64,000 bases of DNA, taken from contig NZ_JBDSQX010000076.1 in assembly GCF_039929605.1 (NCBI RefSeq), positions 25,558-89,557 of the forward strand, given 5' to 3'. The stretch's first letter is position 1, and each line of letters begins with the position of its first letter. The position numbers and the translations under genes were made by a program. Below, one piece after another: positions 16,337 to 25,360 of this stretch. A model generated the notes under the pieces. That model was not told the DNA's origin. It searched no databases and worked only from the letters and a program-made list of their open reading frames with translations. Origin of the DNA: Pelomonas sp039929605. Lineage in GTDB: Bacteria > Pseudomonadota > Gammaproteobacteria > Burkholderiales > Burkholderiaceae_C.

Positions 16337-17086
16337 ATGCGCTTCGATGTCCTGACGATCTTCCCGGAGCTGTTCGCGCCGCACATGACGCAGGGCGTCA
16401 CGCGGCGGGCCTTCGAGAGTCGTCAGGTCGACGTGCGCCTGTGGCCGCTGCGAGAGTTCGCCGACGACAACTACCGCCGCGTCGATGACCGGCCCTATGG
16501 CGGCGGCCCTGGCATGGTGATGCTGGTCGAGCCGCTGGAGAAAGCGCTTGCGGCCGTCAAGGCGGACCGGGCTGAGGCCGAGCCCGCCGTCATTTATTTC
16601 ACGCCGACCGGTGCCCGCATCGACCAGGCGTGCGTGCAGCAACTGTCGGTCGGCCCGGGCGCCATCCTGCTGTGCGGCCGCTACGAAGGCATTGACCAGC
16701 GCGTGCTGGACCGCCACGTGACGCTGGAACTAAGCCTGGGCGACTTCGTGCTGTCCGGCGGCGAGTTGCCGGCGCTGGCCCTGCTGGACGCCGTCGCGCG
16801 CCTGCAGGACGGCGTGCTGGGCGATGCCCAGTCGCACCAGCAGGACAGCTTTTCTCAGACCAGCGACGGCATGCTCGACTGCCCGCATTACAGCCGCCCC
16901 GAGGTATTGGCCGACGGCCGTGCGGTGCCGGCCGTGCTGATGTCGGGCCACCATGCCGACATCAAACGCTGGCGCCGTGAGCAGTCTCTTGCGCTGACGG
17001 CGGCGCGCCGGCCGGAGCTGATTGCAGCCGCGCGCGCCACAGGCCGCCTGAGCAAGGCTGACGAGGCCTTTCTGGCCAAGCTCTAG
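16337..17086 (+). CDS. trmD: tRNA (guanine-N1)-methyltransferase
   Basis: 249 residues from the ATG at 16337 (an in-frame upstream start at 16322 is less likely). SPOUT-family marks: MRFDVLTIFPELF, DDRPYGGGPGMVM, LLCGRYEGIDQRV and the knot segment LGDFVLSGGELPALALLD. TrmD methylates G37 of tRNAs and prevents frameshifting. Third gene of the operon, four bases after rimM; rplS begins 126 bases further. Confidence 0.96.
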   Translation: MRFDVLTIFPELFAPHMTQGVTRRAFESRQVDVRLWPLREFADDNYRRVDDRPYGGGPGMVMLVEPLEKALAAVKADRAEAEPAVIYFTPTGARIDQACVQQLSVGPGAILLCGRYEGIDQRVLDRHVTLELSLGDFVLSGGELPALALLDAVARLQDGVLGDAQSHQQDSFSQTSDGMLDCPHYSRPEVLADGRAVPAVLMSGHHADIKRWRREQSLALTAARRPELIAAARATGRLSKADEAFLAKL

Positions 17087-17212
17087 GCAAAACCCGCAGG
17101 GTCCGCTACATTAGCGGGCTGTCCGATCCTCTGGCGGGTCGAGTGGTCAGGAAATTTCTGGCTGCAAACATCCCGATAAATAGCGGCACCGCCAAGATCC
17201 CCAGGAGTACAG

Positions 17213-17566
17213 ATGAACCTGATCCAAACCCTTGAGCAAGAAGAAATTGCTCGCTTGAACAAGACCATTCCGGTCTTCGCCCCCGGCGACACCGTGATCG
17301 TCAGCGTCAAAGTCGTTGAAGGCACACGCAAGCGCGTGCAGGCTTACGAAGGCGTCGTGATTGCCAAGCGCAATCGTGGCCTGAACAGCAGCTTCATCGT
17401 CCGCAAGATCTCCAGCGGCGAAGGCGTGGAGCGTACGTTCCAGCTGTACAGCCCGCTGATCGCGACGATCGAAGTCAAGCGCCGCGGCGATGTCCGTCGC
17501 GCCAAGCTGTACTACCTGCGCCAGCGTTCGGGCAAGTCGGCACGTATCAAAGAGAAGCTGTCTTAA
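17213..17566 (+). CDS. rplS: 50S ribosomal protein L19
   Basis: 117 residues, starting MNLIQTLEQEEIARLNKTIP, with FAPGDTVIV, VKVVEGTRKRVQAYEGVVI and the end KLYYLRQRSGKSARIKEK. L19 lies at the 30S-50S interface. AGGAGT precedes the ATG. The 126-base gap before it contains a small CCCGC/GCGGG hairpin and could hold its own promoter. A strong terminator follows. Confidence 0.97.
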   Translation: MNLIQTLEQEEIARLNKTIPVFAPGDTVIVSVKVVEGTRKRVQAYEGVVIAKRNRGLNSSFIVRKISSGEGVERTFQLYSPLIATIEVKRRGDVRRAKLYYLRQRSGKSARIKEKLS

Positions 17567-17587
17567 TCAGTCGGTTCTCACCGCCAA

Positions 17588-17622
17588 GGCCGCCCGGAGC
17601 TACGCTCTCGGCGGCTTTTGTT
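17588..17622 (+). terminator. Terminator of the rpsP-rplS operon
   Basis: GCCGCC (17589-17594) pairs with GGCGGC (17610-17615) across a 15-base loop that can pair further (GGAGC/GCTC), followed by TTTTGTTTTT. Confidence 0.8.
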
Positions 17623-17632
17623 TTTCTGACGC

Positions 17633-18322
17633 ATGACGACCCGCCGCCCAGCCATCACCCAGCCTCAGCTCGTGCCCGTCACGAGCGTCGATGACCACCT
17701 GCCCGCCGTGCCCGCTGCCGCGCTGACGGCAGAGGCCATCCGCGCCCGTGTGGCCGCGCTGTCGGCCTGGACGCCCGAGTTCGCCGGCGACGGCGGTCTC
17801 TTCTCGGATCGCGAGCCGGCCGGCGCCGCTGTGCTCATTCCTCTCGTGCAGCGCTCCGAAGGCTTGACGCTGTTGCTGACCCGTCGCACCGACCACCTGC
17901 GCGAGCATGCCGGCCAGATCAGCTTCCCCGGTGGCCGTGTCGAGCCCGAGGACGACGGCCCCGTCGCCACGGCGCTGCGCGAGACCGAGGAGGAAATCGG
18001 CCTGGCGCGCGACTACATCCACGTCATCGGCCAGTTGCCTATCTACTCGACCGTGACGGCCTTCCAGGTGACGCCGGTGATCGCGCTCGTCGAGCCGGGC
18101 TTCACGCTCAAGCTCGACGACTTCGAGGTCGCCGAGGCCTTCGAGGTGCCGTTGGCCTTCCTGATGGATCCGGCCAACCACCGCCACCACACCTTCGAGT
18201 TTGGTGGCGCCCAACGCCGCTTCCTGTCCATGCCCTGGCAAGGGCCGGAGCGCGAGTACTTCGTCTGGGGCGCGACGGCCGCAATGTTGCGCAACCTCTA
18301 CCGTTTGCTGATGGCCGCCTGA
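17633..18322 (+). CDS. NUDIX hydrolase, CoA pyrophosphatase type
   Basis: 229 residues. AAVLIPLV, LLLTRRTDHLREHAGQISFP and the Nudix core ending LRETEEEIGL match the CoA-pyrophosphatase (NudL) subgroup. That group hydrolyses CoA and acyl-CoA to phosphopantetheine derivatives and 3',5'-ADP. It sits 24 bases upstream of the cobalamin genes and may share their transcript. Confidence 0.85.
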   Translation: MTTRRPAITQPQLVPVTSVDDHLPAVPAAALTAEAIRARVAALSAWTPEFAGDGGLFSDREPAGAAVLIPLVQRSEGLTLLLTRRTDHLREHAGQISFPGGRVEPEDDGPVATALRETEEEIGLARDYIHVIGQLPIYSTVTAFQVTPVIALVEPGFTLKLDDFEVAEAFEVPLAFLMDPANHRHHTFEFGGAQRRFLSMPWQGPEREYFVWGATAAMLRNLYRLLMAA

Positions 18323-18345
18323 GCGCGCCACTATCATCCCCGCCC

Positions 18346-19335
18346 ATGAATTTCTTCGCAGTGCTGCTGGCCCTGTTGTGTGAACAACTCAAGCCCCTGA
18401 GGCATGGGAATCGCGTGCATCAGTCGGTGATCGACTGGGTACGCTGGACGGGCCGCAACTTCGACGCGGGGGGTGAACATCACGCCGTCATCGTCTGGGC
18501 CATCACCGTCATCGTGCCTGGCCTCGTCCTCGCGCTGGCCTACTGGGGCCTGCGCCATTTCAGCCTGCTGCTGGCGCTGGCGCTGAACGTGCTCGTGCTC
18601 TACCTGACGCTGGGCTTCCGGCAGTTCAGCCACTACTTCACCGATATCCGCGACGCGATGGAGCGCGGTGATGACCTGACCGCGCGGCAGTTGCTGGCCG
18701 ACTGGCGCCACCTCGACGCCAGCGAGCTGCCCCGCACGGAGCTGATCCGCCACGTCATTGAGCATTCGCTGCTGGCGGCGCATCGCCATGTCTTCGGCGT
18801 GTTCTTCTGGTTCATCGTCTGCTCGACGCTGGGCCTCGGCCCCGCCGGCGCGGTGCTCTACCGGATGGCCGAGTTCGCGAGTCGCTACTGGGCCTTCAGG
18901 AGCCGCACGCTGGACGCACCCACCAACCCGCGCCTGCTGGCGCTGTCGCGCCAAGCCTTCGTGGTGATCGACCATGTGCCTGCGCGGCTAACGGCGGCCG
19001 GCTTTGCCATCGTCGGCAACTTCGAGGAGGCGGTGAACGCCTGGCGGCGCGACGCCAGCCTGTGGCTGCATCCCAACGAGGGCATCATCCTCGCGTCAGC
19101 CGCAGGTGCTGTCGGGCTGCAACTCGGCGGCGCCGCCGCACCCGGCATCACGCCCGACCGCAGCCGCACCTTCGATGCCGGCTCCGAGCCGGAAGCCACC
19201 GGTGCTGCGGGCTCCACGGCCGGTGCGCCGCCGCAGCTCGGCCATTTGCAGAGCGTCGTCGGCCTGGTCTGGCGCTCGGTCGTGCTGTGGATGCTGCTGC
19301 TGGCGCTGCTTTCTCTTGCCAATCTCGTCGGTTGA
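18346..19335 (+). CDS. CobD/CbiB family membrane protein
   Basis: 329 residues with about four to five hydrophobic segments. FFAVLLALLCEQLKPLRHGN at the start, the FSHYFTDIRDAMERGDDLTARQLLADWR region, and the late LHPNEGIILASAAGAVGLQLGG are typical of the CobD/CbiB homologue of Burkholderiales. CobD/CbiB attaches aminopropanol to cobyric acid. This branch is divergent, so a strictly equivalent role is inferred from its position just before cobT, cobS and a cobC-like gene. cobT begins four bases after its stop. Confidence 0.82.
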   Translation: MNFFAVLLALLCEQLKPLRHGNRVHQSVIDWVRWTGRNFDAGGEHHAVIVWAITVIVPGLVLALAYWGLRHFSLLLALALNVLVLYLTLGFRQFSHYFTDIRDAMERGDDLTARQLLADWRHLDASELPRTELIRHVIEHSLLAAHRHVFGVFFWFIVCSTLGLGPAGAVLYRMAEFASRYWAFRSRTLDAPTNPRLLALSRQAFVVIDHVPARLTAAGFAIVGNFEEAVNAWRRDASLWLHPNEGIILASAAGAVGLQLGGAAAPGITPDRSRTFDAGSEPEATGAAGSTAGAPPQLGHLQSVVGLVWRSVVLWMLLLALLSLANLVG

Positions 19336-19339
19336 CCCC

Positions 19340-20365
19340 ATGAATTTTCCAGACCTGCCGGCGCTGGCCGAGCCCAGCCTCAGCGTGCGCGTGCGGCATG
19401 CGCTCGACCACAAGACCAAACCACTCGGCGCTTTGGGCCGAATCGAGGCTCTGGCGTTGCAACTCGCGCTGATCCAGGGCAGCGAGCGACCGGCGTTGCG
19501 CGATCCCCAGCTCGTCGTCTACGCGGCCGACCACGGCCTGTCACGGCGCGGCGTGTCGGCCTATCCGCGCGAGGTCACGCCGCAGATGGTGGCCAACATG
19601 CTGGCCAGCGGCGCGGCCGTGTCGGTGCTGGCGCGGCAGCAGGGACTGGCATTGACGATCGCCGATTGCGGCGTGGACGCGCCGCTGGCCGAAGGCGCCG
19701 TCGACCTGCGCATCGCCAGCGGCACCGCAGATGCGAGCGCCGGCCCGGCGATGAGCATCGAGCAGGCCGAGCGGGCGCTGCGCAACGGCATGGCGCTTGT
19801 CGAGCGCCTGCCGGGCAACGCGCTGCTGCTGGGCGAGATGGGCATCGGCAACACCTCGTCGGCCAGCCTGCTGATGCAGCGGCTGACGGGCCTGCCGCTG
19901 GCCGATTGCGTCGGCCGTGGTACGGGGCTGGACGACGCCGGCCTAGCGCGCAAGCTCGCCGTGCTCGGCGAGGCGCTGGTCGTGAATGCCGGTGCGCAGA
20001 CGCCGCTGCAGGTCGCTGCGGCGCTCGGCGGCTTCGAGATCGTCACGATGGCCGGCAGCGTCATCGCTGCAGCGGCGCAGCGCCGGGTTGTGCTGGTCGA
20101 TGGCTTCATCACGACAGCTGCCGTGGTGCTGGCCGAAGCGCTGCGCCCGGGCGTGCTGGCGGCCTGCGTGTTTGCCCATCGCTCGGCCGAGGGGCCGCAT
20201 GCGCGTTGGCTGCAGCAGCTCGGCGTGCGCCCGCTGCTGGACCTGGACCTGCGCCTGGGCGAAGGCAGCGGCGCAGCGTTGGCCTGGCCGCTGTTGACGG
20301 CGGCCTGCGCGCTGCTGGCCGACATGGCCAGCTTCGACAGCGCCGGCGTCAGCAACCGCGACTGA
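19340..20365 (+). CDS. cobT: Nicotinate-nucleotide:dimethylbenzimidazole phosphoribosyltransferase
   Basis: 341 residues. KTKPLGALGRIEALALQLA, VVYAADHGLSRRGVSAYP, LLGEMGIGNTSSASLL and LVDGFITTAAVVLAEAL are CobT signatures, with the catalytic Glu expected late in the chain. It makes alpha-ribazole phosphate, the lower-ligand nucleotide of cobalamin. Start ATG at 19340 immediately follows the cobD-like gene; cobS starts four bases after the stop. Confidence 0.95.
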   Translation: MNFPDLPALAEPSLSVRVRHALDHKTKPLGALGRIEALALQLALIQGSERPALRDPQLVVYAADHGLSRRGVSAYPREVTPQMVANMLASGAAVSVLARQQGLALTIADCGVDAPLAEGAVDLRIASGTADASAGPAMSIEQAERALRNGMALVERLPGNALLLGEMGIGNTSSASLLMQRLTGLPLADCVGRGTGLDDAGLARKLAVLGEALVVNAGAQTPLQVAAALGGFEIVTMAGSVIAAAAQRRVVLVDGFITTAAVVLAEALRPGVLAACVFAHRSAEGPHARWLQQLGVRPLLDLDLRLGEGSGAALAWPLLTAACALLADMASFDSAGVSNRD

Positions 20366-20369
20366 TGCG

Positions 20370-21131
20370 ATGAGGTTGTTCCTCGTCGCGCTGCAGTTCC
20401 TGACGCGGCTGCCGGTGCGGCTGAGCCGCTTCGAGCCGGGCTGGCTGAACGACTGCGTTCGGCACTTTCCCTTGGTGGGCGCGTTAGTGGGCGCGGTGGG
20501 TGCGGCGGTGCTGGTTGGCGCCTCGCATTTGTGGCCCGCCTGGGCCGCTGCGGTGCTCGCGCTCGCGGCCACGGTCGCGTTGACCGGCGGCTTCCACGAA
20601 GACGGCCTGGCCGATACCTTCGACGCGCTGGGCGGTGTGGTCCCGCGCGACAAGGCGCTGGCCATCATGAAGGACTCGCGCATCGGCAGCTACGGCGCGC
20701 TGGCGCTGGGCCTGTCGCTGCTGTTGCGCGCGGCGCTGCTGGCTGTGCTGGCGGCGCGGCCCATGCTCGGCGCGGTGGCGGCGCTGCTGGCCAGCCACGC
20801 GCTGGCGCGTGCCGCGGCCGTGGGCGTGATGGTCAGCCTGCCTTACGGTGGCGACGCCGAGCACGCCAAGGCCAAGCCACTGGCCCTGGCGGTGGCGCCG
20901 CGCAACTTCGTCATCGCGCTGGGCTGGTGCGGGCTGCTGGTGATTGCGCTGGCAGCGGTTGGCGTCTACGTGCCGAAGCTGGGGGCCGCCGTTGCCGCTG
21001 CGACGCTTGTCGCGCTGCTGATGCGCCAGTGGCTGAAACGCCGCTTGGGCGGCTACACCGGCGACGGCCTGGGTGCCACCGAGCAACTGGCCGAGATTGC
21101 CGTGCTGCTGGCCTTCACGGCGGCGCTGTGA
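20370..21131 (+). CDS. cobS: Adenosylcobinamide-GDP ribazoletransferase (cobalamin synthase)
   Basis: 253 residues, polytopic membrane protein. FLVALQFLTRLPV at the start, TGGFHEDGLADTFDALGG (conserved acidic site), MKDSRIGSYGA and GGYTGDGLGATEQLAEI are CobS marks. It joins the lower-ligand nucleotide to adenosylcobinamide-GDP. Its stop overlaps the following ATG by one base (TGATG). Confidence 0.95.
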   Translation: MRLFLVALQFLTRLPVRLSRFEPGWLNDCVRHFPLVGALVGAVGAAVLVGASHLWPAWAAAVLALAATVALTGGFHEDGLADTFDALGGVVPRDKALAIMKDSRIGSYGALALGLSLLLRAALLAVLAARPMLGAVAALLASHALARAAAVGVMVSLPYGGDAEHAKAKPLALAVAPRNFVIALGWCGLLVIALAAVGVYVPKLGAAVAAATLVALLMRQWLKRRLGGYTGDGLGATEQLAEIAVLLAFTAAL

Positions 21132-21652
21132 TGTTCACGGTCTGGCGCCACCCGCGACCGCTGGCGGCCGAGGGGCGCTGCATCGGCGGGCGTACCGACC
21201 TCGCCGTCGACCCGCGCAAGGCCAAGCGCCTGGCTCACCGCATCCGCGCCCACGCCCGCCGCCACGGCCTGCCGCGCGAGGTCGTCACGTCGCCGCTCGT
21301 GCGCGCGGCGGCGGTCGGGCACTGGCTGGCGCGCTGGGGCTTTCTCTGGCGAGTCGATGCCGCGTTGGCGGAGATGGATTTCGGCGCCTGGGACGGCCAG
21401 CCGTGGAACGACATCCCGCCCGCCCACTTCGAACGCTGGATGGCCGACTTCTGCGGCTTCGACTTCGAGGGCGGCGAGTCACTGAATGCGCTGCTGGTGC
21501 GCGCCAAGGCCTGGCAGCCGCCCTGCGCGCTCGCCGTGGGGCATGGCGGCTGGATCAACGCGCGGCACTGGCCGGGCGGGCCGCCGACACCGTCGAACTG
21601 GCCCGCCCCGCCTGCCTACGGTCAGCCTACTTCAGCACAGTCTGCTGCATGA
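21131..21652 (+). CDS. Histidine phosphatase family protein, probable alpha-ribazole phosphatase
   Basis: 173 residues. WRHPRP at the start carries the catalytic histidine, with RCIGGRTDLAVD and TSPLVRAAAVGHWLA following. EMDFGAWDGQPWNDIP and VGHGGWIN provide the other family motifs. The usual RHGET box is altered to RHPRP. Tight coupling to cobS points to CobC-type alpha-ribazole-phosphate dephosphorylation, but this is inference. Its last 26 bases overlap the 3' end of the opposing S9 peptidase gene. Confidence 0.78.
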   Translation: MFTVWRHPRPLAAEGRCIGGRTDLAVDPRKAKRLAHRIRAHARRHGLPREVVTSPLVRAAAVGHWLARWGFLWRVDAALAEMDFGAWDGQPWNDIPPAHFERWMADFCGFDFEGGESLNALLVRAKAWQPPCALAVGHGGWINARHWPGGPPTPSNWPAPPAYGQPTSAQSAA

Positions 21653-23639
21653 ACAGGACCGTCGCGTAGAACTGGTAGTCCTGGTTCTCCTTCTTCTGGA
21701 ACCCATGGCCTTCGTTCTCGGCGCGCAGATACCAGACCGGCGTGCCGCTCTCGCGAACCTTGGCCACGATCTGCTCGGCCTCGGTGTAGGGCACGCGCGG
21801 GTCGTTCTTGCCCTGGATGACGAACAGCGGCTTCTTGATCTTCGCCACATTGGTCAGCGGCGAGATCGCTTCCAGGTGCGCCTTCATGGCCGGGTCGCGC
21901 TCATCGCCGTACTCGACGCGGCGCAGGTCGCGGCGGTAGCTCTCGGTGTTGTTCAGGAAGGTCACGAAGTGCGAGATGCCGACCACGTCGACGGCGCCAG
22001 CGATGCGGTCGGCGTAGTTCGTCGACACGGCCAACGTCATATAGCCACCGTAGCTACCGCCGGTGACGAGCACGCGCGAAGCATCGAGGTCGGGCTGGGT
22101 GGCGATCCAGTCCAGCAGGGCGCCGATGTCCTTGACCGAGTCCTCGCGCTTGAAGCCGTTGTCCATCGCCAGGAAGCTCTTGCCGTAGCCGGCTGAGCCG
22201 CGCACGTTGGGCTGGATCAACACCATGCCGAGCTCTTGCACGTAGTAGGCGTTGCGGCCGAGGAAGCCGACGCTGGCTTGGCTTTCCGGTCCGCCGTGGA
22301 TGGAGATCAGCACCGGGCGCTTGCCGCTGAACTTCTTGGGCGGCGGCGTCAGCAGGCCCGAGATGGTCGTGCCGTCAAAGCTCTTCCAGCGCACGATCTT
22401 CTGCTCGGTGAATGCAGCCGTGGCTATGCCCGGGGGCGCGTAGGCGCGCGTCCATTGTTGGACCTTGCCGTCCGTGCCCAGCGAGTAGATCTGGCCGGGG
22501 CCCTGGGCGTTGTTGATCGAGAAGGCCAACTCGCCGCGGGCGTGGTCGTAGGACGCCGTACCGACAGTGCCGTTAGGCAAGGCAGCCGGCGCCGGCACTT
22601 CCTTGGCCGTTGCCGTATCGAAGAAGTGCAGTTCGTCGCGCCCGTCGACATTGAACTGGGCCGCCAAGCGGCTGCCGTCTTCGGTCAAGGTGACGCCGCT
22701 GACGTCCCATGGGATATGGCTGCTGATACGGGTGATGGCGCCGCTGGCCAAGTCCAGCTTCATCAACTCGCGGAACTCGCCGGCGCGGTCGCTGGCGATC
22801 CACAGCGTGCGGCCGTCGGGCGCCCAGCCGGCCGGCGAATACGTCGCCTTGGCCTCCTGGCTGTCCATGGCTGGCACCACGCGCTTGGGCACACCGCTGT
22901 CCAGATCCAGCATCCAGATCTGCGACTCATTCGCCGACAGATAGCGCGTCAGCGTCAAGAGGCGTTCGTCGGGCGACGGGCGGCTCGCCACCCAGCCGCC
23001 GCCTTCCAGTTCGGCCAACTTGCGGCGGCCTTCGGGCTTGACGGGGTCCATCAGCCACAGCGTCGTCGTGATCTTGGTGCGCGTACCGCCCTGGGCCGTG
23101 CGGTCGATGGGCACTGACGAGTAAACGAGCTGGCCGCTCTTGCGCAGCCAGGTGTTGATCGAGTGGCGCTCGTCGGGGCTGGTCAGCAGCACTGGCTGCG
23201 CGCCGGCCTCGTTAAGCGCCAGGCGGTAGATCTGCGCGACCTCGTTGCCGCCGGTGGCGCGCTCGAAAACGATGTACTGACCGGTGCGCGGCTCGTAGCT
23301 GGCGCGGGCCACCGGGTCGATGCCGTCGGTCAGCTGTTCGCCGTCGGTCAGCGGCGTGGTCACGCGGAAGATCTGCGCCGTGTTGGCGCCGGCCTTGCGG
23401 TGGCTGACGAGCATCTCGCGCTGCGTCGGATGCCAGTCCGAGAAGGTGTGGCCGCGGAAGTCGTTGTAGCGGCCGACGGCGTCGGCCAGGCTTTGCGGCA
23501 CGGCGGGAATGCCCTGCACGACGAGGTTGGCGTTGGGCGTGACGATGGCTTGCGGCGGCGTGGGCGGAGTGGACGTGGAGGCGCAGGCCGCCAGCAGGGT
23601 GCTGCCGAGCGCGTACAGGGAAAGACGGATCATGGTCAT
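21627..23639 (-). CDS. S9 family peptidase, probable lipoprotein
   Basis: 670 residues. The N-terminus MTMIRLSLYALGSTLLAACA has a lipobox (LLAAC, Cys19), so the protein is probably lipid-anchored in the periplasm. The first two thirds form a beta-propeller. The C-terminal alpha/beta hydrolase domain has ISIHGGPESQ, the nucleophile box GGSYGGYMT (Ser ~529), a late VIQGKNDPRVPYTEAE (Asp) and ENEGHGF (His). This is the prolyl oligopeptidase/acylaminoacyl-peptidase architecture for degrading small peptides. A terminator-like hairpin lies only 15 bases upstream of the start, and no Shine-Dalgarno is visible. Confidence 0.88.
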   Translation of the reverse strand: MTMIRLSLYALGSTLLAACASTSTPPTPPQAIVTPNANLVVQGIPAVPQSLADAVGRYNDFRGHTFSDWHPTQREMLVSHRKAGANTAQIFRVTTPLTDGEQLTDGIDPVARASYEPRTGQYIVFERATGGNEVAQIYRLALNEAGAQPVLLTSPDERHSINTWLRKSGQLVYSSVPIDRTAQGGTRTKITTTLWLMDPVKPEGRRKLAELEGGGWVASRPSPDERLLTLTRYLSANESQIWMLDLDSGVPKRVVPAMDSQEAKATYSPAGWAPDGRTLWIASDRAGEFRELMKLDLASGAITRISSHIPWDVSGVTLTEDGSRLAAQFNVDGRDELHFFDTATAKEVPAPAALPNGTVGTASYDHARGELAFSINNAQGPGQIYSLGTDGKVQQWTRAYAPPGIATAAFTEQKIVRWKSFDGTTISGLLTPPPKKFSGKRPVLISIHGGPESQASVGFLGRNAYYVQELGMVLIQPNVRGSAGYGKSFLAMDNGFKREDSVKDIGALLDWIATQPDLDASRVLVTGGSYGGYMTLAVSTNYADRIAGAVDVVGISHFVTFLNNTESYRRDLRRVEYGDERDPAMKAHLEAISPLTNVAKIKKPLFVIQGKNDPRVPYTEAEQIVAKVRESGTPVWYLRAENEGHGFQKKENQDYQFYATVLFMQQTVLK

Positions 23640-23644
23640 GGCGT

Positions 23645-23678
23645 CAAAAAGGCAAATGAGCGCTTGAAGCGCCCATTT
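23645..23678 (-). terminator. Terminator-like hairpin upstream of S9 peptidase start
   Basis: On the - strand AAATGGGCGC-TTCAA-GCGCTCATTT (one mismatch) is followed by GCCTTTTTGA. It probably ends the Tim44-like transcript (stop at 23720), but it occupies the leader of the S9 peptidase gene. Confidence 0.6.
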
Positions 23679-23719
23679 TCGTGGCAGTCAAACTCGGGTC
23701 TAACCCGCCATGCTGTTGG

Positions 23720-24592
23720 TCATGCCGTCTGCTGGATGCCGGCGATCAGCCAGCCTTCGCCGGACTGGACCAGATGCCAGACTTCGTCGAAGTTCTCAGT
23801 GGTCGCCGCGTTGTCTTCACGCACCTCGCCCCAGAAGCGCACCGAGACGATCTGCTCGCCGTTCTCGGTGGCGACGTCGACGACGCTGGCGTCCAGCCGC
23901 GACACCTCGGTCTGCTGCTTGCCGCCGCCGCGCTCCAGCAGGTCGTGCTGGATGCTGGCGTACATCTGCGGCGTGGTGAAGCGGCGCAGGTCGGCTTGGT
24001 CGCCGGTGTCGTTGGCGGCTTGCATGCGGAGGAACACCTGCTTGGCGATCTTCTCGAAGCCTGCAGCATCGAAGCCAGCCGGCACGGTCGACACGGCAGC
24101 GGCAGTCGCTGCGGGGGCCACCGAAGCTTGCGGATTCCACGCCGGCTGCTGCTGCGGTTGCGCGTTGAAGTTCATGCCATTGGCGCCTGCCAGTTGCGGC
24201 GCCTTCGGTGCGGCGAAGCGGCGCATCAGGAAGCGGATGACGAACACGGCCGCCAGGCCGAGCAGCATCATCGTCATGACGTTGGCCAGGCCTTCACCAA
24301 AGCCGAAATGGCTGGCCAGTGCGGCAAGCCCCAAGCCAGCGGCCAGACCGGCGAGCGGGCCCATCCACGAGCGCTTGGGCGCAGCAGCGGCGGCCGGCGT
24401 GGTGGCAGCCTGCTTGGCTGCCCCGGCTTGCTGCGGCGACCCAGGCTGCTGGGCGGGCGGCGTGTGCGGCGTCGTCTGCGTTGGCGTGGTGCGCTTCATG
24501 CCACCGCCACCCAGGCGCTTGGCCTCGGCGTCGTGGACGGGCAGGGCGAAGGCCAGCAGGGCGGCCAGGCTCACAGCAAGAATGCGGTTCAC
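23720..24592 (-). CDS. Tim44-like domain protein
   Basis: 290 residues. Signal peptide (MNRILAVSLAALLAFALP...AEA), a low-complexity Pro/Gln/Ala linker, two hydrophobic segments at about 80-120, then a C-terminal Tim44/MRP-L45-type domain (FLRMQAANDTGDQADLRRFTTPQMYASI...VRFWGEV...FDEVWHLVQ). Such proteins are common in Betaproteobacteria; their role is unknown, probably as membrane-associated binding proteins. It follows the SDR gene after 60 bases. Confidence 0.82.
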   Translation of the reverse strand: MNRILAVSLAALLAFALPVHDAEAKRLGGGGMKRTTPTQTTPHTPPAQQPGSPQQAGAAKQAATTPAAAAAPKRSWMGPLAGLAAGLGLAALASHFGFGEGLANVMTMMLLGLAAVFVIRFLMRRFAAPKAPQLAGANGMNFNAQPQQQPAWNPQASVAPAATAAAVSTVPAGFDAAGFEKIAKQVFLRMQAANDTGDQADLRRFTTPQMYASIQHDLLERGGGKQQTEVSRLDASVVDVATENGEQIVSVRFWGEVREDNAATTENFDEVWHLVQSGEGWLIAGIQQTA

Positions 24593-24652
24593 GTGAAGTC
24601 TCCAGAAGATGGGGAATGAGCCCAGCGTCGCTGATGGCTCAGCTCATCATCT

Positions 24653-25357
24653 TCATGCATCTCGGATATCGGCAACGATGGTTTTTCCGAAGTCTGACCG
24701 CGCTAGAAACTGAATGATGGCGGTTGCCGTGGCCTCGGCGGTCTGCAGCTGACCGCCGTCCTTCAGCCCTTGGAAGCGTGTCTGCTCCGGGAAGCGGGCC
24801 GGGTCGGCCCCGCGCAGTTGCAGCTGCATGTCGGTGTCGATGACGCCGGGCGCCAGGGACACGATGCCGACGTCGGGCACTTCGAGCGCCAGCGCCCGGC
24901 TCAGGTGGTCCAACCCCGCCTTGATGGCGCAGTAGGCTGCACTGCCGGCCATGGCGCGGCGGCCCAGGCCGGAGGAGATGTTGAGGATGCGCCGCGTGGG
25001 TACCGTGCCCGTTTCTGCGAGGAAGACACGGCTCAGCAGCGTCGGCGCTTCTAGGCCGACGCGCAGCGCGGCAGCCAACTCGGCCAGATCGGCTGCGGCA
25101 AGCGGCCCCGGGGCGCTCAGCAGCGCGGCGTTGTTGACGAGCGTGGCGCTGGCCCAACCGGGGTTGGCGCGCAGCCAGGCCTGCAGGCGTTCGGCGGCGG
25201 GCAGCGGGTCGGCGAGGTCGAGCGTCCATTGCTCGGCCTTGAGCGCCGGGTTGGCGCGGCGGGCGATGCCGATGACGGCGTTGCCGGTCGCGCTGAGTTG
25301 CTGCACAAGGGCGGCGCCGAGGCCGCGTGAGCTGCCGGTGACGATGTAGAGATGCAT
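24653..25357 (-). CDS. SDR family NAD(P)-dependent oxidoreductase
   Basis: 234 residues. Rossmann motif TGSSRGLGAALVQQL at the N-terminus, NNAA, a Ser in LNISSGLG, and the catalytic YCAIK. The sequence resembles sepiapterin-reductase-like SDRs. Substrate unknown. It begins three bases after the rluA-type gene ends, so it is part of a DMT-pseudouridine synthase-SDR unit. Confidence 0.85.
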   Translation of the reverse strand: MHLYIVTGSSRGLGAALVQQLSATGNAVIGIARRANPALKAEQWTLDLADPLPAAERLQAWLRANPGWASATLVNNAALLSAPGPLAAADLAELAAALRVGLEAPTLLSRVFLAETGTVPTRRILNISSGLGRRAMAGSAAYCAIKAGLDHLSRALALEVPDVGIVSLAPGVIDTDMQLQLRGADPARFPEQTRFQGLKDGGQLQTAEATATAIIQFLARSDFGKTIVADIRDA

Positions 25358-25360
25358 GGT

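Noticed and set aside
17087..18345. Cobalamin riboswitch upstream of the cob genes
   Set aside because: I looked for the B12-box and found none; the cob genes follow the NUDIX gene by 24 bases.
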